Below are positions 28,301 to 37,200 of a stretch of DNA of 64,000 nt, piece by piece. The position numbers were made by a program, and so were the translations under genes. Every line of letters starts with the position of its first letter. Position 1 is the stretch's first letter. Source of the DNA: Berberis thunbergii (Eukaryota; Streptophyta; Magnoliopsida; Ranunculales; Berberidaceae); NCBI GenBank assembly GCA_003290165.1, contig QNQO01008300.1:310001-374000 (forward strand), read 5' to 3'. The notes below the pieces were generated by a model, which searched no databases, was not told where the DNA came from, and saw nothing but the letters and a program-made list of their open reading frames with translations.

Positions 28301-29585
28301 TCACGAGCCTAACACCAACCCTCCTTTATCGGACCTTGAAACCGGCCATTGCAACGGGCGGAGTTAATTTTAGGCACAAGAATAAACACTTAAGTTATCA
28401 ATCACTCCAGACCACCCAAGTGAATTTATCAGTTTTTTGTGCTGATGATGAACTTCAGGTCTTGCCCGCTGCACGAATAAGATCTTAAACTTCCGCGGTG
28501 CAAGTTTTCGATCAGTTTTGATGTTTGCCGCAAGATTCAGCCACTTTGTTGTTGCATCTTGCATGATGACGAGGAACGACCATTCTGAAGCTGAGAATAC
28601 ACAAGTAGGATCTAAATGGTGTTTGAGCATGAAATTAGGGGTCGAGGGTGTTCATCCTTGAACCTGATACTCCTTTTTTCCCCACCATAATGCTATGACT
28701 TGCATTGGAATGGCAAAGGAAATTGGGGGAAAGGACACCTTAGTACTTGCAAAGAATCCCACGTGAGTGTATCTTAACAGACAGGAAATCTGTCACTGTG
28801 AAGCATAGCTTGATCCATGTCTCTGTCCCTTTTTTTTCTAAAAGATAAATAAACAAATTAATGGGGAAAGAAAAGAAGTATAATACACATCGTGAGTTCT
28901 GACAGTGAATTGTAGATCAATCTTGGATTCTTGGACTCAAATCAGTATGTTTGTTTACAATCCAGTACTCCATCAAGATCCCACGTGAGTGTATCTTAAC
29001 AGACAGGAAATCTGTCACTGTGAAGCATAGCTTGATCCATGTCTTCTGTCCCTTTTTTTTCTTAAAGATAAATAAACAAATTAATGGGGAAAGAAAAGAA
29101 GTATAATACACATTGTGAGTTCTGACTGTGAATTGTAGATCAATCTTGGATTCTTGGACTCAAATCAGTGTGTTTGTTTACAATCCAGTACTCCATCAAG
29201 GATGCATTACTAACATTTGAAGTATTATTTATTTCTTCTCTTATGCTCAACTTTTTATGACCCATGTCATTCTCTATGATATTCACATATTGCATTACAT
29301 CTCGTACGCACACATATGCCTCTTGCATGACTTTTTCTCTTAACCTAAATGGGTACATAATTGCAGGTTTATATATGGCACAGAAGCAATGTGGAGTGCC
29401 TTGAAGAATTGGCTGGACATTCGGGAGCTGTTAACTGTGTGAGCTGGAACCCAGTGAATCCCCATATTCTGGCATCAGGAAGTGATGACCGTACAATTCG
29501 CATATGGGGTTTAAATAAGATAAACTTGAAGCCCAAGGACACCTACAGCAATGGTGTTGTCCACCACTGTAATGGAGGAACTTAG
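3526..29585 (+). CDS. WDR26: WDR26 homologue: LisH-CTLH-WD40 subunit of the CTLH/GID E3 ubiquitin ligase (4 coding exons)
   Basis: Exons 3526-4323, 12188-12289, 17937-18563 and 29367-29585 join in phase 0 at every junction and give 581 residues ending in a TAG, close to the usual plant WDR26 length. Residues 9-17 form a basic, NLS-like patch (PPSKRVKVS). Residues about 62-94 are a LisH motif ([15 protein letters not shown]) and about 95-152 a CTLH domain. From residue 267 a WD40 propeller follows, with blade-ending motifs IIWE, RRWD, CMWE, LLFD, HLWS, YIWH and RIWG. In this family LisH and CTLH drive dimerisation and binding to RanBPM-type partners, and the protein acts as a GID7-like scaffold in the nucleus and cytoplasm. 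The ATG at 3526 is chosen because conservation ([10 protein letters not shown]) begins there; an upstream in-frame ATG at 3385 lies within the 5' UTR intron. No stop or frameshift is seen, so the gene looks intact despite about 24 kb of coding introns. Confidence 0.93.
4620..5217 (+). mobile_element. Nonautonomous hAT element, copy 1 (598 bp) in WDR26 intron 1
   Basis: The ends are inverted copies: left TAGTGTTCTAAAAAGCG, right (reversed) CAGTATTCTAAAAAACGG, followed by GC-rich subterminal repeats built on GCCTAGGCG. It is flanked by 8-bp direct repeats CCATTAAT (4612-4619) and CCATTAAC (5218-5225), 7 of 8 identical, the hAT target length. The AT-rich middle has no transposase. A second copy in the opposite orientation lies at 42986-43841. 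Confidence 0.85.
5825..6560 (+). mobile_element. hAT-like element (family A), inserted in an L1 LINE
   Basis: The left end CAATGTAGTCAAGGCAACTG starts a GC-rich terminal region with GCCTAGACGCGCCTCTAGGCG. The interior (6296-6545) aligns by eye with 11600-11790, including CGCTATGCTATA and GATTTTAGGTAG. The right end seems to lack the last 40 bp or so that the second copy keeps (ending CGCCTTAACTACAATG). No transposase frame is present. Confidence 0.5.
6560..8215 (+). repeat. Three tandem copies of a roughly 570-bp L1-tail unit
   Basis: The landmark AATTTCATCCAAGCATGTG recurs near 6564, 7138 and 7708 (one base differs in the first). AGTCTATTGAGAATGTGTTC recurs near 6599, 7172 and 7741. GGCACAGGTGATTGGAGGGG or close variants recur near 7024, 7595 and 8171. 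Copies differ by scattered substitutions and small indels. Each unit holds the same decayed L1 C-terminal coding remnant plus an A-rich stretch. Confidence 0.8.
8216..8880. other. Unassigned intron sequence
   Basis: AT-rich DNA inside WDR26 intron 1. Near 8440-8465 a short stretch (TATTATAAGATACGGTGTG) resembles part of the repeat family at 21200-21560. Nothing else is recognised. Confidence 0.3.
8885..10395. mobile_element. Possible nonautonomous DNA transposon with weak inverted ends
   Basis: The left end TATTAATGCGGCCTAAAATC and the reversed right end AGTTAATGCAGAAAACGGTC are similar, and the left 130 bp carry repeated CGGTC/CGGCC motifs as in hAT subterminal regions. A GA-rich block follows at 9075-9160. 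The middle (9650-10300) is AT-rich and noncoding. I found no convincing target-site duplication, so the boundaries are approximate. Confidence 0.35.
10780..11540 (+). mobile_element. L1-type LINE reverse-transcriptase fragment
   Basis: Conceptual reading across several frames gives plant L1 ORF2 segments in order: [36 protein letters not shown]-like and [20 protein letters not shown]. These match the C-terminal half of the RT region. Many stops and frameshifts show a decayed copy, in sense to WDR26. Confidence 0.55.
11600..11805 (+). mobile_element. hAT-like element family A, second, 5'-truncated copy
   Basis: It aligns with the right half of 5825-6560 and in addition keeps the right terminus, CGCCTTAACTACAATG, which is the inverse of the left end of the first copy (CATTGTAGTTAAGGCG against CAATGTAGTCAAGGC). 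Confidence 0.45.
12188..12289 (+). CDS. WDR26: WDR26 coding exon 2 (first WD40 blade)
   Basis: This 102-bp exon encodes 34 residues ([19 protein letters not shown] ... IIWE), a complete WD40 strand set with the GH and W landmarks. The acceptor is GAAGCAG and the donor is GAG/GTAATC, both in phase 0. It is too short to be found by open-frame length alone. Confidence 0.92.
12679..13058. mobile_element. Small inverted-repeat element (MITE-like), about 380 bp, in WDR26 intron 2
   Basis: The left end CTATGTAACAACGACACTC and the reversed right end CTACGTAACAACGAAACTTG are inverted repeats with few mismatches. The inner flanks repeat GACACTYRNNTATCC motifs. No coding potential. The target-site duplication is unclear because the flanks on both sides are GCTTTTT-rich. 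Confidence 0.5.
13531..13690 (+). repeat. Diverged tandem duplication, unit 81 bp
   Basis: AGGAGATGAAAAATGTGAGG at 13531 and AGGAGATGAAAGGTGTGAGG at 13612 begin two adjacent units that stay alignable through CTTTCCAG and ATAAAAG. Several substitutions separate the copies. The surrounding 13060-13530 has no recognised content. Confidence 0.65.
13735..14248. mobile_element. Probable nonautonomous hAT element, about 510 bp
   Basis: The left end TATGTAGTTAAAACGAATAACG and the reversed right end TGTGACGTTAAAACAACG are related, with further ATAACG/CGTTAT motifs repeated near both ends. Flanks TCTCGACC and TCTAGACT match at 6 of 8 positions, compatible with an old hAT duplication. The AT-rich interior has no transposase. 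Confidence 0.45.
14580..15194. mobile_element. Mutator-like nonautonomous element with a direct-repeat flank
   Basis: An identical 12-mer TTTGGATGAAAG flanks the segment at 14568-14579 and 15195-15206; its last 9 bases would be a Mutator-type target duplication. The ends are weakly inverted (GAATGATGCATGGACACGG against GAAGTATGGACTC). Both subterminal regions are rich in GACACG/CGTGTC motifs. The middle is AT-rich and noncoding. Superfamily assignment rests mainly on the duplication length. Confidence 0.5.
15207..15760 (+). mobile_element. L1-type LINE 3' end with A-rich tail
   Basis: Broken frames give [17 protein letters not shown], which matches the zinc-binding RT-associated domain of plant L1 ORF2, then [19 protein letters not shown], its C-terminus. 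The sequence ends in an A-rich stretch at 15740-15752. The Mutator-like element at 14580-15194 may have landed in this LINE. Confidence 0.5.
15761..17936. other. WDR26: Remainder of WDR26 intron 2
   Basis: No gene is visible. It contains a two-copy repeat of a 37-bp unit at about 15931-16000 (ATGTACACCCTTCTTGGG twice). It also has a diverged duplication near 16409-16495 and 16537-16620, both with GTTGATCC/GCTGATCCTCA, whose reverse strand includes TGGTATCATAGCC, similar to a primer-binding site of LTR elements. That could mark a tiny LTR (TRIM-like) relic, but I cannot define its ends. Confidence 0.3.
17937..18563 (+). CDS. WDR26: WDR26 coding exon 3 (WD40 blades 2-6)
   Basis: The 627-bp exon encodes 209 residues from [15 protein letters not shown] to SGSEDSQ and contains about five WD40 repeats. 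The acceptor is ATGTTTTAG and the donor is CAG/GTATGG, both in phase 0. The frame is uninterrupted. Confidence 0.94.
18878..19177. mobile_element. Tourist-like MITE (PIF/Harbinger type), 300 bp, in WDR26 intron 3
   Basis: The left end GGATGTGTTTGATTTCAAGG and the reversed right end GGGTATGTTGGATTCCAAGG are inverted repeats. The element is flanked by TAA on both sides (18875-18877 and 19178-19180), the 3-bp target duplication of PIF/Harbinger elements. It holds a run of 20 A at about 18921-18940 and no coding sequence. Confidence 0.75.
19178..20200. other. Unassigned intron 3 sequence with an ATT microsatellite
   Basis: Moderately AT-rich DNA without recognisable coding or terminal repeats. 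A degenerate (ATT)n tract lies at about 20140-20195 and adjoins the 3' end of the minus-strand LINE. Confidence 0.35.
20215..22050 (-). mobile_element. L1-type LINE, minus strand, decayed 3' half of ORF2
   Basis: On the minus strand 21800-21610 reads, with frame changes, [22 protein letters not shown] and [12 protein letters not shown], the classic plant L1 region after the RT palm. Further downstream, 20571-20311 gives [21 protein letters not shown], the C-terminal W-x-x-W-x-ERN block. Many stops are present. It lies antisense to WDR26, and the ATT-rich tract at its left end could be its 3' tail. Confidence 0.6.
21200..21560 (+). repeat. Dispersed repeat family B, copy 1 (ATAC/GTAT-rich, about 360 bp)
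   Basis: The stretch is full of GTATCGTA/CGATAC-type motifs and includes AAGCATATAAAAGACATAAA and ATTAGCAAACTATTGCTTAT. It is alignable by eye with 49800-50590 (same orientation, interrupted) and with 52270-52500 (reverse orientation). The near-palindromic GATAC content suggests a foldback MITE. It lies within or beside the L1 remnant. Confidence 0.6.
22051..22500. other. Unassigned intron 3 sequence
   Basis: AT-rich. The stretch 22060-22260 resembles 25265-25600 (ACTACCAATAAATAAA against ACTACCAGTAAATAAA, and AATTAAATACTA), so it is probably part of a dispersed repeat. No gene is visible. Confidence 0.3.
22500..23100 (-). mobile_element. Ty3/gypsy integrase-region fragment, minus strand
   Basis: The minus frame 22922-22506 contains [28 protein letters not shown], shown here as [12 protein letters not shown] and [14 protein letters not shown]. 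It resembles the plant gypsy integrase C-terminal stretch that ends in TPFE-x-x-YG. FNVAGLV further on resembles the FNV-x-x-LV motif that follows it in chromoviruses. The rest of the element is not recognisable, so this is a relic. Confidence 0.4.
23377..24244. mobile_element. Nonautonomous hAT element, 868 bp, in WDR26 intron 3
   Basis: The left end TTGGGATGGCAACGGGGCGG and the reversed right end TAGGGATGGCAGTGGGGCGG are strong inverted repeats of a common plant hAT type. Flanks TTGAATGA (23369-23376) and CTGAATGG (24245-24252) match at 6 of 8 positions. Positions 23490-23790 are a degenerate tandem array of GATCGAGATGAAGATCTGAA-like units with A-runs. There is no transposase. Confidence 0.8.
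23490..23790 (+). repeat. Degenerate GATCTGAA/A-run tandem array inside the hAT element
   Basis: GATGAAGATCTGAAACCC-like units, each followed by seven to twelve A, recur six or more times at irregular spacing, with GATGAAGAAGATCGAGATGA between. Open frames over it on the minus strand are low-complexity Phe/Ser/Asp runs and not genes. Confidence 0.7.
24320..24680 (+). other. Exon-like segment of unknown origin in WDR26 intron 3
   Basis: A purine-rich GAGAGAGA leader resembles a plant 5' UTR. It is followed by an ATG at 24465 (ATGTCGACAACAGTATCAG), a donor-like GTAATC at 24484, a pyrimidine tract and CTTTTTCAG. A higher-complexity coding-like stretch to 24665 encodes [20 protein letters not shown] do not recognise the protein. 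It could be a captured or duplicated 5' end of a gene, or a coincidence. Confidence 0.3.
24681..25606. other. Unassigned intron 3 sequence left of the RTE LINE
   Basis: No gene is visible. GTGTAGTATATG recurs three times between 25020 and 25140. The right part (25265-25600) resembles 22060-22260. Confidence 0.3.
25607..28381 (-). mobile_element. RTE-clade non-LTR retrotransposon with target-site duplications (element 25623-28365, minus strand)
   Basis: On the minus strand the order is a 5' leader (28365-28150), an endonuclease start ([22 protein letters not shown], here split as [10 protein letters not shown] and [19 protein letters not shown]), a central region, RT ([37 protein letters not shown]) and the C-terminal RTE block ([27 protein letters not shown]). 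Multiple stops and frameshifts are present. The reading passes from [11 protein letters not shown] directly to a region just before FRYLGS, so the RT core with its catalytic Asp-Asp pair appears deleted. A 16-bp direct repeat, AATTTTATGCACAAGA (25607-25622) and AATTTTAGGCACAAGA (28366-28381), marks the insertion site. Confidence 0.87.
28382..28755. other. Unassigned intron 3 sequence right of the RTE LINE
   Basis: An 86-codon minus-strand frame (28370-28630) has no recognisable domain. Base composition is more even than in the neighbouring DNA, which may mean an old coding or transposon origin. Confidence 0.25.
28756..29200 (+). repeat. Recent 222-bp tandem duplication just upstream of WDR26 exon 4
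   Basis: Copies 28756-28977 and 28978-29200 both start ATCCCACGTGAGTGTATC and end TCCATCAAG. They differ by one inserted base (CTCTG against CTTCTG) and only about five substitutions by eye. It lies entirely inside intron 3, ending 166 bp before the exon 4 acceptor. Confidence 0.92.
29367..29585 (+). CDS. WDR26: WDR26 coding exon 4 (last WD40 blade and C-terminus)
   Basis: It encodes 72 residues and a TAG stop ([19 protein letters not shown] ... VVHHCNGGT). The acceptor is ATAATTGCAG. The [14 protein letters not shown] junction restores a standard WD40 strand. The C-terminal Asn-Gly-Val-Val-His-x-Cys-Asn-Gly tail matches the end of plant WDR26 proteins as I know the family. Confidence 0.93.
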   Translation, partial: VYIWHRSNVECLEELAGHSGAVNCVSWNPVNPHILASGSDDRTIRIWGLNKINLKPKDTYSNGVVHHCNGGT

Positions 29586-31270
29586 AAGATCAATATGATG
29601 AAAAGACCATCAAGTGGTCAGGTATTAATGTTCTCTGAAGCCCATTCCATTTGTGTAAATTCTCTGTCTTGTCAATCTTGGCATTCATAGCAAACAAGCA
29701 TTTAAGTTCTGTAGCTGCTATTTGCCAATAAACCATCTACTCATAAACGTCTATTTTTCTGAATCCTTTTAATTAGATTTCCTTAATGCATTTATATGTA
29801 ACCATAGTTGAACACTTTATTTGTTTTGGTTTATACCCATTTCCTCCTTTTTAATGGGTATTAGGGAAAATGCTAATATTTAGGTCTTTAATAGGAATTA
29901 GCACATTTGGGACAACAAAGCATTTTGACTGCACTTGGTTTTCATTTACACATAAGGACACTAATACCTATATCATTTGAGCTCCATTTGAGCTTAAAAT
30001 GTAAGGAAAATAAAAAATCACATAAGAAACAATATGTAAGAGTTTTAGACCATGTATGTCGCGAGGCATTAATGTGAAATGTGGATTTCTCTATCATGAT
30101 CACGCAAAGGTGGTTCTTAAACACCCTAGACCGTTATCAAGATATTTAATGCATGGGCATGAACACGTATCTTGAGGAACAGAGTTTGAACAAGCAAAAA
30201 ACTTCGACACGTTTCTAATGTTAATCCTTAGTTTTCCTCAAATTTTCAGCTCAAATGAATTAAAAATCTTTTTTGTTTGGTCTAGTAGTGTCCTTTTAAG
30301 TGTAAATAATAACTTAGTAATTCTAAATGGATAGGCCAAATGGTTTTTTGTCCCTAAACTGCCAATCCCATGTCTTATCACAAACCTACACTATTTAATG
30401 GTTGAGGTACACTCATAGTTCATACAATCAATAATAATTCGACTTGTTGGACATTTATTGCTTATATGTAATGAGATTGGTATTGTCATAAGCGTTTTTT
30501 GTGTCCAGAAATGACCGAGGTGTTCCCATCTCTTTTGTTTCTTTTTAGTTTTATGTTGTTTCAAGGATGGACTTTGCTCTATCCAATCAGTGATTGATTG
30601 CAAATAAGTTTTTATTTGGGGTATGATACTACTTGCTGCTTGAAGAGGGCCACAGTTGCAAGTGCAAACTGTTTCTGCAACATGACCATGTCCCTGACAG
30701 GATACATTGGTATTTTGGAGCCTATATCTTTTGATACTTGAATGTGTTGGCATTGTGAACATATCTGATGGTGTTCTAAAGTGTATTTGCGGGCACTTCT
30801 GATCGAAATGTTCAAACTTGAAATGCTATATTTCATTTTATCTTTGTAGCTAGAACAAGAGAAGAAAGTCAGACTTTGTAGAAAGAAAGTATTCACACCT
30901 TTATTCAATTAAAATTAAAGAGTTGTTCCTTATGATAGAGTGAGCATCAACTTTACTGGTTCTGTTGAGTTCATTTTGGATCTTTCTTTGTCATTATAAT
31001 TACTATTTGTGCTTATTAGATACTAGACCAAGTGTGGAGGAACGGGTGAAGAGGATGCAGAGTGAGACAGACGAAAGCACGTGGTAGAATCATGGAATTC
31101 AGCGAATTTTCTCATGTTTTAGAGAGTAAAAACATACACTGAAACACTCATCATGTCTTAGTAGATGAAAACTGTGGGTTTTGTATTATTTTCCTTCTGT
31201 TTGTGTACATTTATTGGATAAAAACAGTCTGGTTTCTCCCATCTGATTTGATTTTCTCATTCGAAGGAAA
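29586..31270 (+). other. WDR26: WDR26 3' UTR region, possibly with its own intron (29622-31019)
   Basis: After the stop, 36 bases lead to a good donor (GGTCAG/GTATTA). A T-rich stretch with a TTATTAG acceptor at 31018-31019 precedes a purine-rich, exon-like segment from 31020 (GTGTGGAGGAACGGGTGAAG). No long frame is present. A 3' UTR intron is one explanation; simple 3' flanking DNA with polyadenylation shortly after 29585 is the other. Only RNA data can decide. Confidence 0.35.
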
Positions 31271-34200
31271 TCATCGTCAATGGACTGAAAAGATGAAAAT
31301 AAGAGGTAGATGCAGTGAGATTGGTTTATACTATGCGAGTCGGTTTGGATTGCCATTAGCTCCAAGTTTCTGAAAGAACTTTCCCTGCATCTCCTATTAC
31401 TCTATTGGTATCATTGCAAAGCTTCGCTTTTGAGAGCTATGATGTTTCTTTCAGTGAAAACGATATTTATGTCTGTGCTACACATCTCTTAGTGTCTGTG
31501 AAACAAAGTTTGTTCCATGTTCACAATACTTGAAATGAACGGCCTGCAACAGCTATACTGGGAGGGTTCAACAAAACATGGCTGAAGCTGGCTTTAGGAC
31601 TGTGACTCCTACTTGCAAATCGTATCCTATAATTAAGTAGGATCTTCAGAATCTGTGCAACCAACAAGTGACTCTTTGGCAATCTCCCCTCATCTGATTG
31701 TCCTTGTGGATGGGCTTTCACTTGCCGGGAAGGAGTATTGCAACTTCTAACCTCTCTCACTGAACGAATATGCAATAAAAGGTTTCCGTTGCTGTCACTG
31801 GTTGGGCCTAGCCACAGGCAGGCATGCGTGAGACCTAGAGGCGAAAAATGTTCATGAGAACACTTGTGTGCACATAAACTTACATGATCAATTGGCAACA
31901 GTAACCCTTACAAACGACACATTTTGACCCTTTTTAAGAGGAGATAAAATATACAAACAACACAATATGACTTTTTTAAGATGAACAAGTATTAATAATC
32001 CAGATTGAAGGAAGGGTTGGAACGTGGACCACTCACTATTTGCCGCTCTCTCTTTTGTAATATCCCTGTTTCTTTTTTTGACTATTGTACTTATTTATTA
32101 TGTATTTATATTCTCTAATTTCCCAAAAACTTAAGCGTTGCCACAAAATGATACAGACCTCATTCTGTACATACCATTTCACCTTTACACAAAGGTTGAC
32201 TGTAAGCAAGGAGGTGTTCTTCAGCTTGCAGTAGCAAGTATCCATCATCCCATTCATCACGATAACTATCTGGTTGAGCAATATACTTCTTAACAATAGC
32301 TGCAAGCATCAGCTTCCTTCATTATTCTGAAGCTGGATGTCTACAGGCAGCAGCAAGCCAGCGGTAGTACTCACACTTAAACATATGGTAAAACATAATA
32401 ATTCCTAAGAAGAATCTTGACTTAGAAATTTGGATTAATAACTAGAATACTTTGTTTTTGTCAAATCCAATCTTAAGTTTGGATTTGAAAGAGACACGTT
32501 TTGAAGAAACGGGGGTGGGGTGCATGAAGAAAGGAATGCAAGTATTTGTAGCTTCATAATGAACAAATTGCAAAAAATTCATGTCCAAAGACCTTTTGAT
32601 TTGGTCCAAATCACCTGAAAATTGCCCAAGCAATGAATGGTATACTGTCAGATTCAAGCTTCGAGTAAAGTGCTTGAACATTAGAAGTCATTTCTTCTTT
32701 TGATGGAAGTAAAACCTGCCCAGATAAAACAGCAGCCACCCTCAATGGATTTCATCTTGAAAAGTTATTATATAATTCAAAGCAGAAGAAAGGCAAGCAC
32801 CTGGCTGGAAATACAATTATACCATGTTCTCTCTAACAAGCCCAAGCCAAGAACCTCATGGCAACAAGGTATCACACAACTTCAAAAGGAACAAACCCTG
32901 AATGGTAACCCAATGAATGAGAGCCCTGGAGCCAGACTTGCCGGTATGTGACACTCAAACTCAACACTATCACCTATCTTTAGGAAAGGAAAATGAAAAA
33001 TAGTAATTCTTGATTTGAACTTTTTTAGTGCATTTAATCAATAATAAAAATCTTGGTAGCTGCATGCATGAGTTGGAAGTAAAATCTTATTCTCTAACAA
33101 TATCTCACAATTAAAGTATCTTAATCTTCTCTCATGTTTCAGTATCCCAAAATTTCCGTACTTTTCTGTGTCAAATTCTCATTCGTAATTCCTTGAACTT
33201 CTTTACTAACCACAAAGGAGGAAGTTTGTTTGGCACATTTTATTACTTAAAAGAGTTAAAGAGGAATGTTGTTTGGATAGTCCTTGACTCAATCTCTTCT
33301 TTATATATCCCAGTGATATGATGAGTTGTGCCCCCCTGTTATTATTAATTTTCTTTTCCTTTGTTGAGCTGGTCAATAGGGAGATCGTGCTTTTGCTCGT
33401 GTGTTGTGGTGCAAGATTTAGGGAGGAGAGATGCGAGAGAGGGATTGCATCTGGACTATTTTTGGGGTGTGAATCAGGAAGTTTATGAATGTGTACATGT
33501 GACTATTCAAACTATGTACATGTGCATGCTGAAAGTGATTTCTATGTTATAAGTAGGTGCATAAGATATGATGAGCAAGAGCAGGGCAGAGTGAATCTTT
33601 TTGAAAAAAAAAATCATATTTTAAAAATTTTGCAAAGACAATGAGACTATACGAACACTTAGTAAATATTTCATGCTCAAAATAATCTCCTAGACCTAAT
33701 CGTTAATCAAAACGTTAAAAGATAGGAATAGAATATTAAATGATTCAACTCTAGGTCATAAGTAAAATACTTTTGCAAAGTAGATCCAAGACTTGATGCA
33801 CAAATTGAACAAGCTAAACTATTATTTGTAAAACTTATACCACGTAAAATAAGAAAGATAAGATATCAAAGACAATACGATAAACATACATGCATATTTA
33901 AGTAAAGAGATGTGAAAAAGACATACGACACGTAAATATAACGAGATTCACCTAAGTCGAGGTTTAACTGTCTTCGATCAGTTGCTTCCTCAGTGGAAAG
34001 AGAATGCAAGCAAGCTTCAATTTTTTTTTATTAAAAGAGAACGACACTGTCAAATAATGTTCCATAACCTCGCCAGGTCAAATCGTCACATTTCAACTTA
34101 GTCTTATGTTCGTGCTTCGCGAGACTTATCGAATAGCCAATGATCATACTATCACAGAATGTGACATAACAAAGTCTGACCTCCTATTTAGGTTTCTCAT

Positions 34201-37200
34201 GACGCTTACTCGTACGAATCTAGTCAACACATTCAAGAATCCTCACGGTGTAAATTGAGTTTATGCAAGCTAAAAACAGTCAAAAGGGTTTCTCTAGTAG
34301 TGTTTCTAAAATAGACGCATGGAATAAAATTTAAGATCGGATATACTTTATAGAGTAGAAGTGAGGTTCACCCTTACAAGTGTGAAGGTTTGTGGTAACA
34401 AAGAAAGTTTCTTTCTAGAGTCTTTAAATCAAACAAATAAGTTGTTTGGTCTAGGTTAAGCTCATTTTTCAAGCCCTAGATCTCTCTCGTTTCTTTTGAA
34501 GCTCACTTAAAGATAGTATGGAAAGATTGAGAAATTTCCTTTTGAACAATGGGGAGAAACTTGTTTTCTTCTTGTTAGATCTACTATTTTTTTTAATTCT
34601 CTAACAAGTTTCTATTGAACTCCCAATATTGATGAAGGCAAATAAGAATGCAACTATTTATAGACTAGTCCTAAAGGGGTGAAGTCGACTTCGCTGGCCT
34701 CAAAGTTTGCTTTTCAAAATGGCTAGATTCAAAACATCTATTTGCCTTTTTCAGAACGACTTTTGTTTACAACAACACTTGAAGAGTGAAGTCGACTTTG
34801 CCATGCCATACAACTTTTTTAATATAAAGTTTATCTTTTATCACATGTCCATGAACTTTACATGGACATCTCCTTTAAGCACATGGGCATGTCTTTTGAG
34901 GGAATATCAATTGTCAAGAGAATATTCATTCTCATGTGGGAGGATCACTCAAATTTAAACTTTGAATTTTGGTTTCCAAACATTAATATGTACAAATAGT
35001 TTTTGGCTCTTCATTTGAAATATAGTCACCCATAAGTTACTTTGCCTTGTCATCATATGCCATTTGTCTCGATCCACCTTCTTGGACTTTAATCATCCTG
35101 TCTTCTTGAAGTTTTGATATTGCTTGACCGATCTTCATATTTTTGACTTCAGTCTTCTTGAGTAGACTTTGTCAATGGTTGAGTTTAGCTTTGACTTTAA
35201 TTGGTGCATACTTCAATACATTTTATTGCATTAATTGATGCCTTTGGTTGATTATTCATGGTCACATTCAAAAGATTTAATTTCATCGACACAACCTAAT
35301 ATGCATGACTTTATAATTCAGTCATATATTTTTACAATAATACTCCACTCATCCTATATTGGTTTTACAAGCTAAAAACATGATTGTATTTGCTCTAATT
35401 CACAAATAACATTTTCACATGCAATACAACATTAAAATTAAAATTTGCATATGGTACATTAACATAAGTGAATGCACGAGTTAGGTTAAATAGGAAAATT
35501 GTGTTCAAATGGACGTCGAAAGTGCCTCTAAAATATTGGTAAATGTGCATAATTAGGCACTTATCATATCCCTGATGACGTTAAGTCCGCGCTAAGAGGC
35601 CACCTCCGTCTACCATTTCCACCATTTCTGGCCGTAAAAACCCTGATTTGCATATTTTTAGGGTTGCACTTGCTTCTCATATGTAGACGTACCCAATTGA
35701 TAATAAATTTATTTAGGTTCTATTTTAAATTTTAAGTTTCTCACCAGGTATCAATCAATCATTCTCCCTTTTATTTATCTTCATTTATTCCTTATTCCTT
35801 TTCTCTCGTCTTGTAATTTTCTTAATTTATTTTTCTTCCTTCACTGTCACCACCATAGCAAAGTGTGTCACCGCCAGCATTTCCCTTTTTTCCTTCTCAA
35901 CCTCTCCCACATTCCCCCCTTTTTTCATTTATGTTTTTGTAATCATTTTTACTCAGTTTTGTTGTCGAGGCTCCTTAATGCGATTTGGCCAATCAAATTG
36001 AGTTTCATAAAGGATATTCGACCAGTCAAAATAAATCTCCTAAAGGATATACATCCAACCAAACCATCGACACCTTATAAATTAATATGACATAATTCGG
36101 CTAGCCAAGCCGTATCTTTTCAAGGACATTTGATTTGGATGGTCGAATCTCATTAAAGGCATTCCATTATTAACTTGTTGAATCTCATTAAAGACATTAT
36201 ATATGTTTGGCCAGTTCAAGCTACCATCAAGATGTTCAACGTGGATGCAAAAAAAATGGAGAATGATAATGAATAGTAGAGAAAATGGGGAATAAAGGGA
36301 GGTGCATGGCGGTGGTAAAGACGATTTTTTTTTTATGACAGCACACGTAAAATAGGAGGAAGATACGAGACATAAGAAAATTAAAAGAAGATGATGGGTG
36401 ATGCAGGTGATCTAAGGGTTATTGAACTGATTATTGGAAAATTTTACATTTTATGATACTTTTATTGCATAATTCGAAATAACATGGAAAATTTTCGTGG
36501 AAATTATGGTGTAACTGATTTTATGGTTTTCCATGGAGAAAGAAATTTTTTTCTAAAAAAGCCAATTTTCAACTGTTTGATTTTAATTTGGGAGAGTAAA
36601 AAAATGTCTCACAAGTACTAGCTTTTCTAACTTCATATAGGAAAATTTTACTTAGGATCTCCCTACGAAAAAAATCATCATCTATTTTTTCTCCTCCCTC
36701 GATCACATCTATCTCACTTGACCTCATTTTCTACGAAATTATGATATTTATTTGAGAAAATAAAAAAGATTTGAGAATTTTTGTAGATTGCTAAAGTAAC
36801 TTTTGAATACTTTGACCCTCTAAGGAACTAACGAAAGTGATTCCAAGTCTTCATTGATTGAATCTTGGATTAATAGAAATTATACAAAGTTCATTTATTT
36901 GATTGTGTAATAATATTGGGATACACAATAGAAGATTCAGATGGCCTTCAATTCATAAATGTAATTGCATTAAATTGTATCCCTTAAAATTGCCACACAT
37001 TTTCTTATTTTATGATATCCCTCTCCTATAGAGAAACTAAGTAACTTTCGAGTTGAGACTTTCGGAGTAGGGCACCCATTTTCTTAAATAGAAACTAACT
37101 TTCGGGTTGGGTTTTGCGAAAGTGACTTGAAATGCCTAAAAGATGCTTGATTATTTATCTGTAAAAAATTTGATGTGAGATATTATGACCATAGTTAGCC

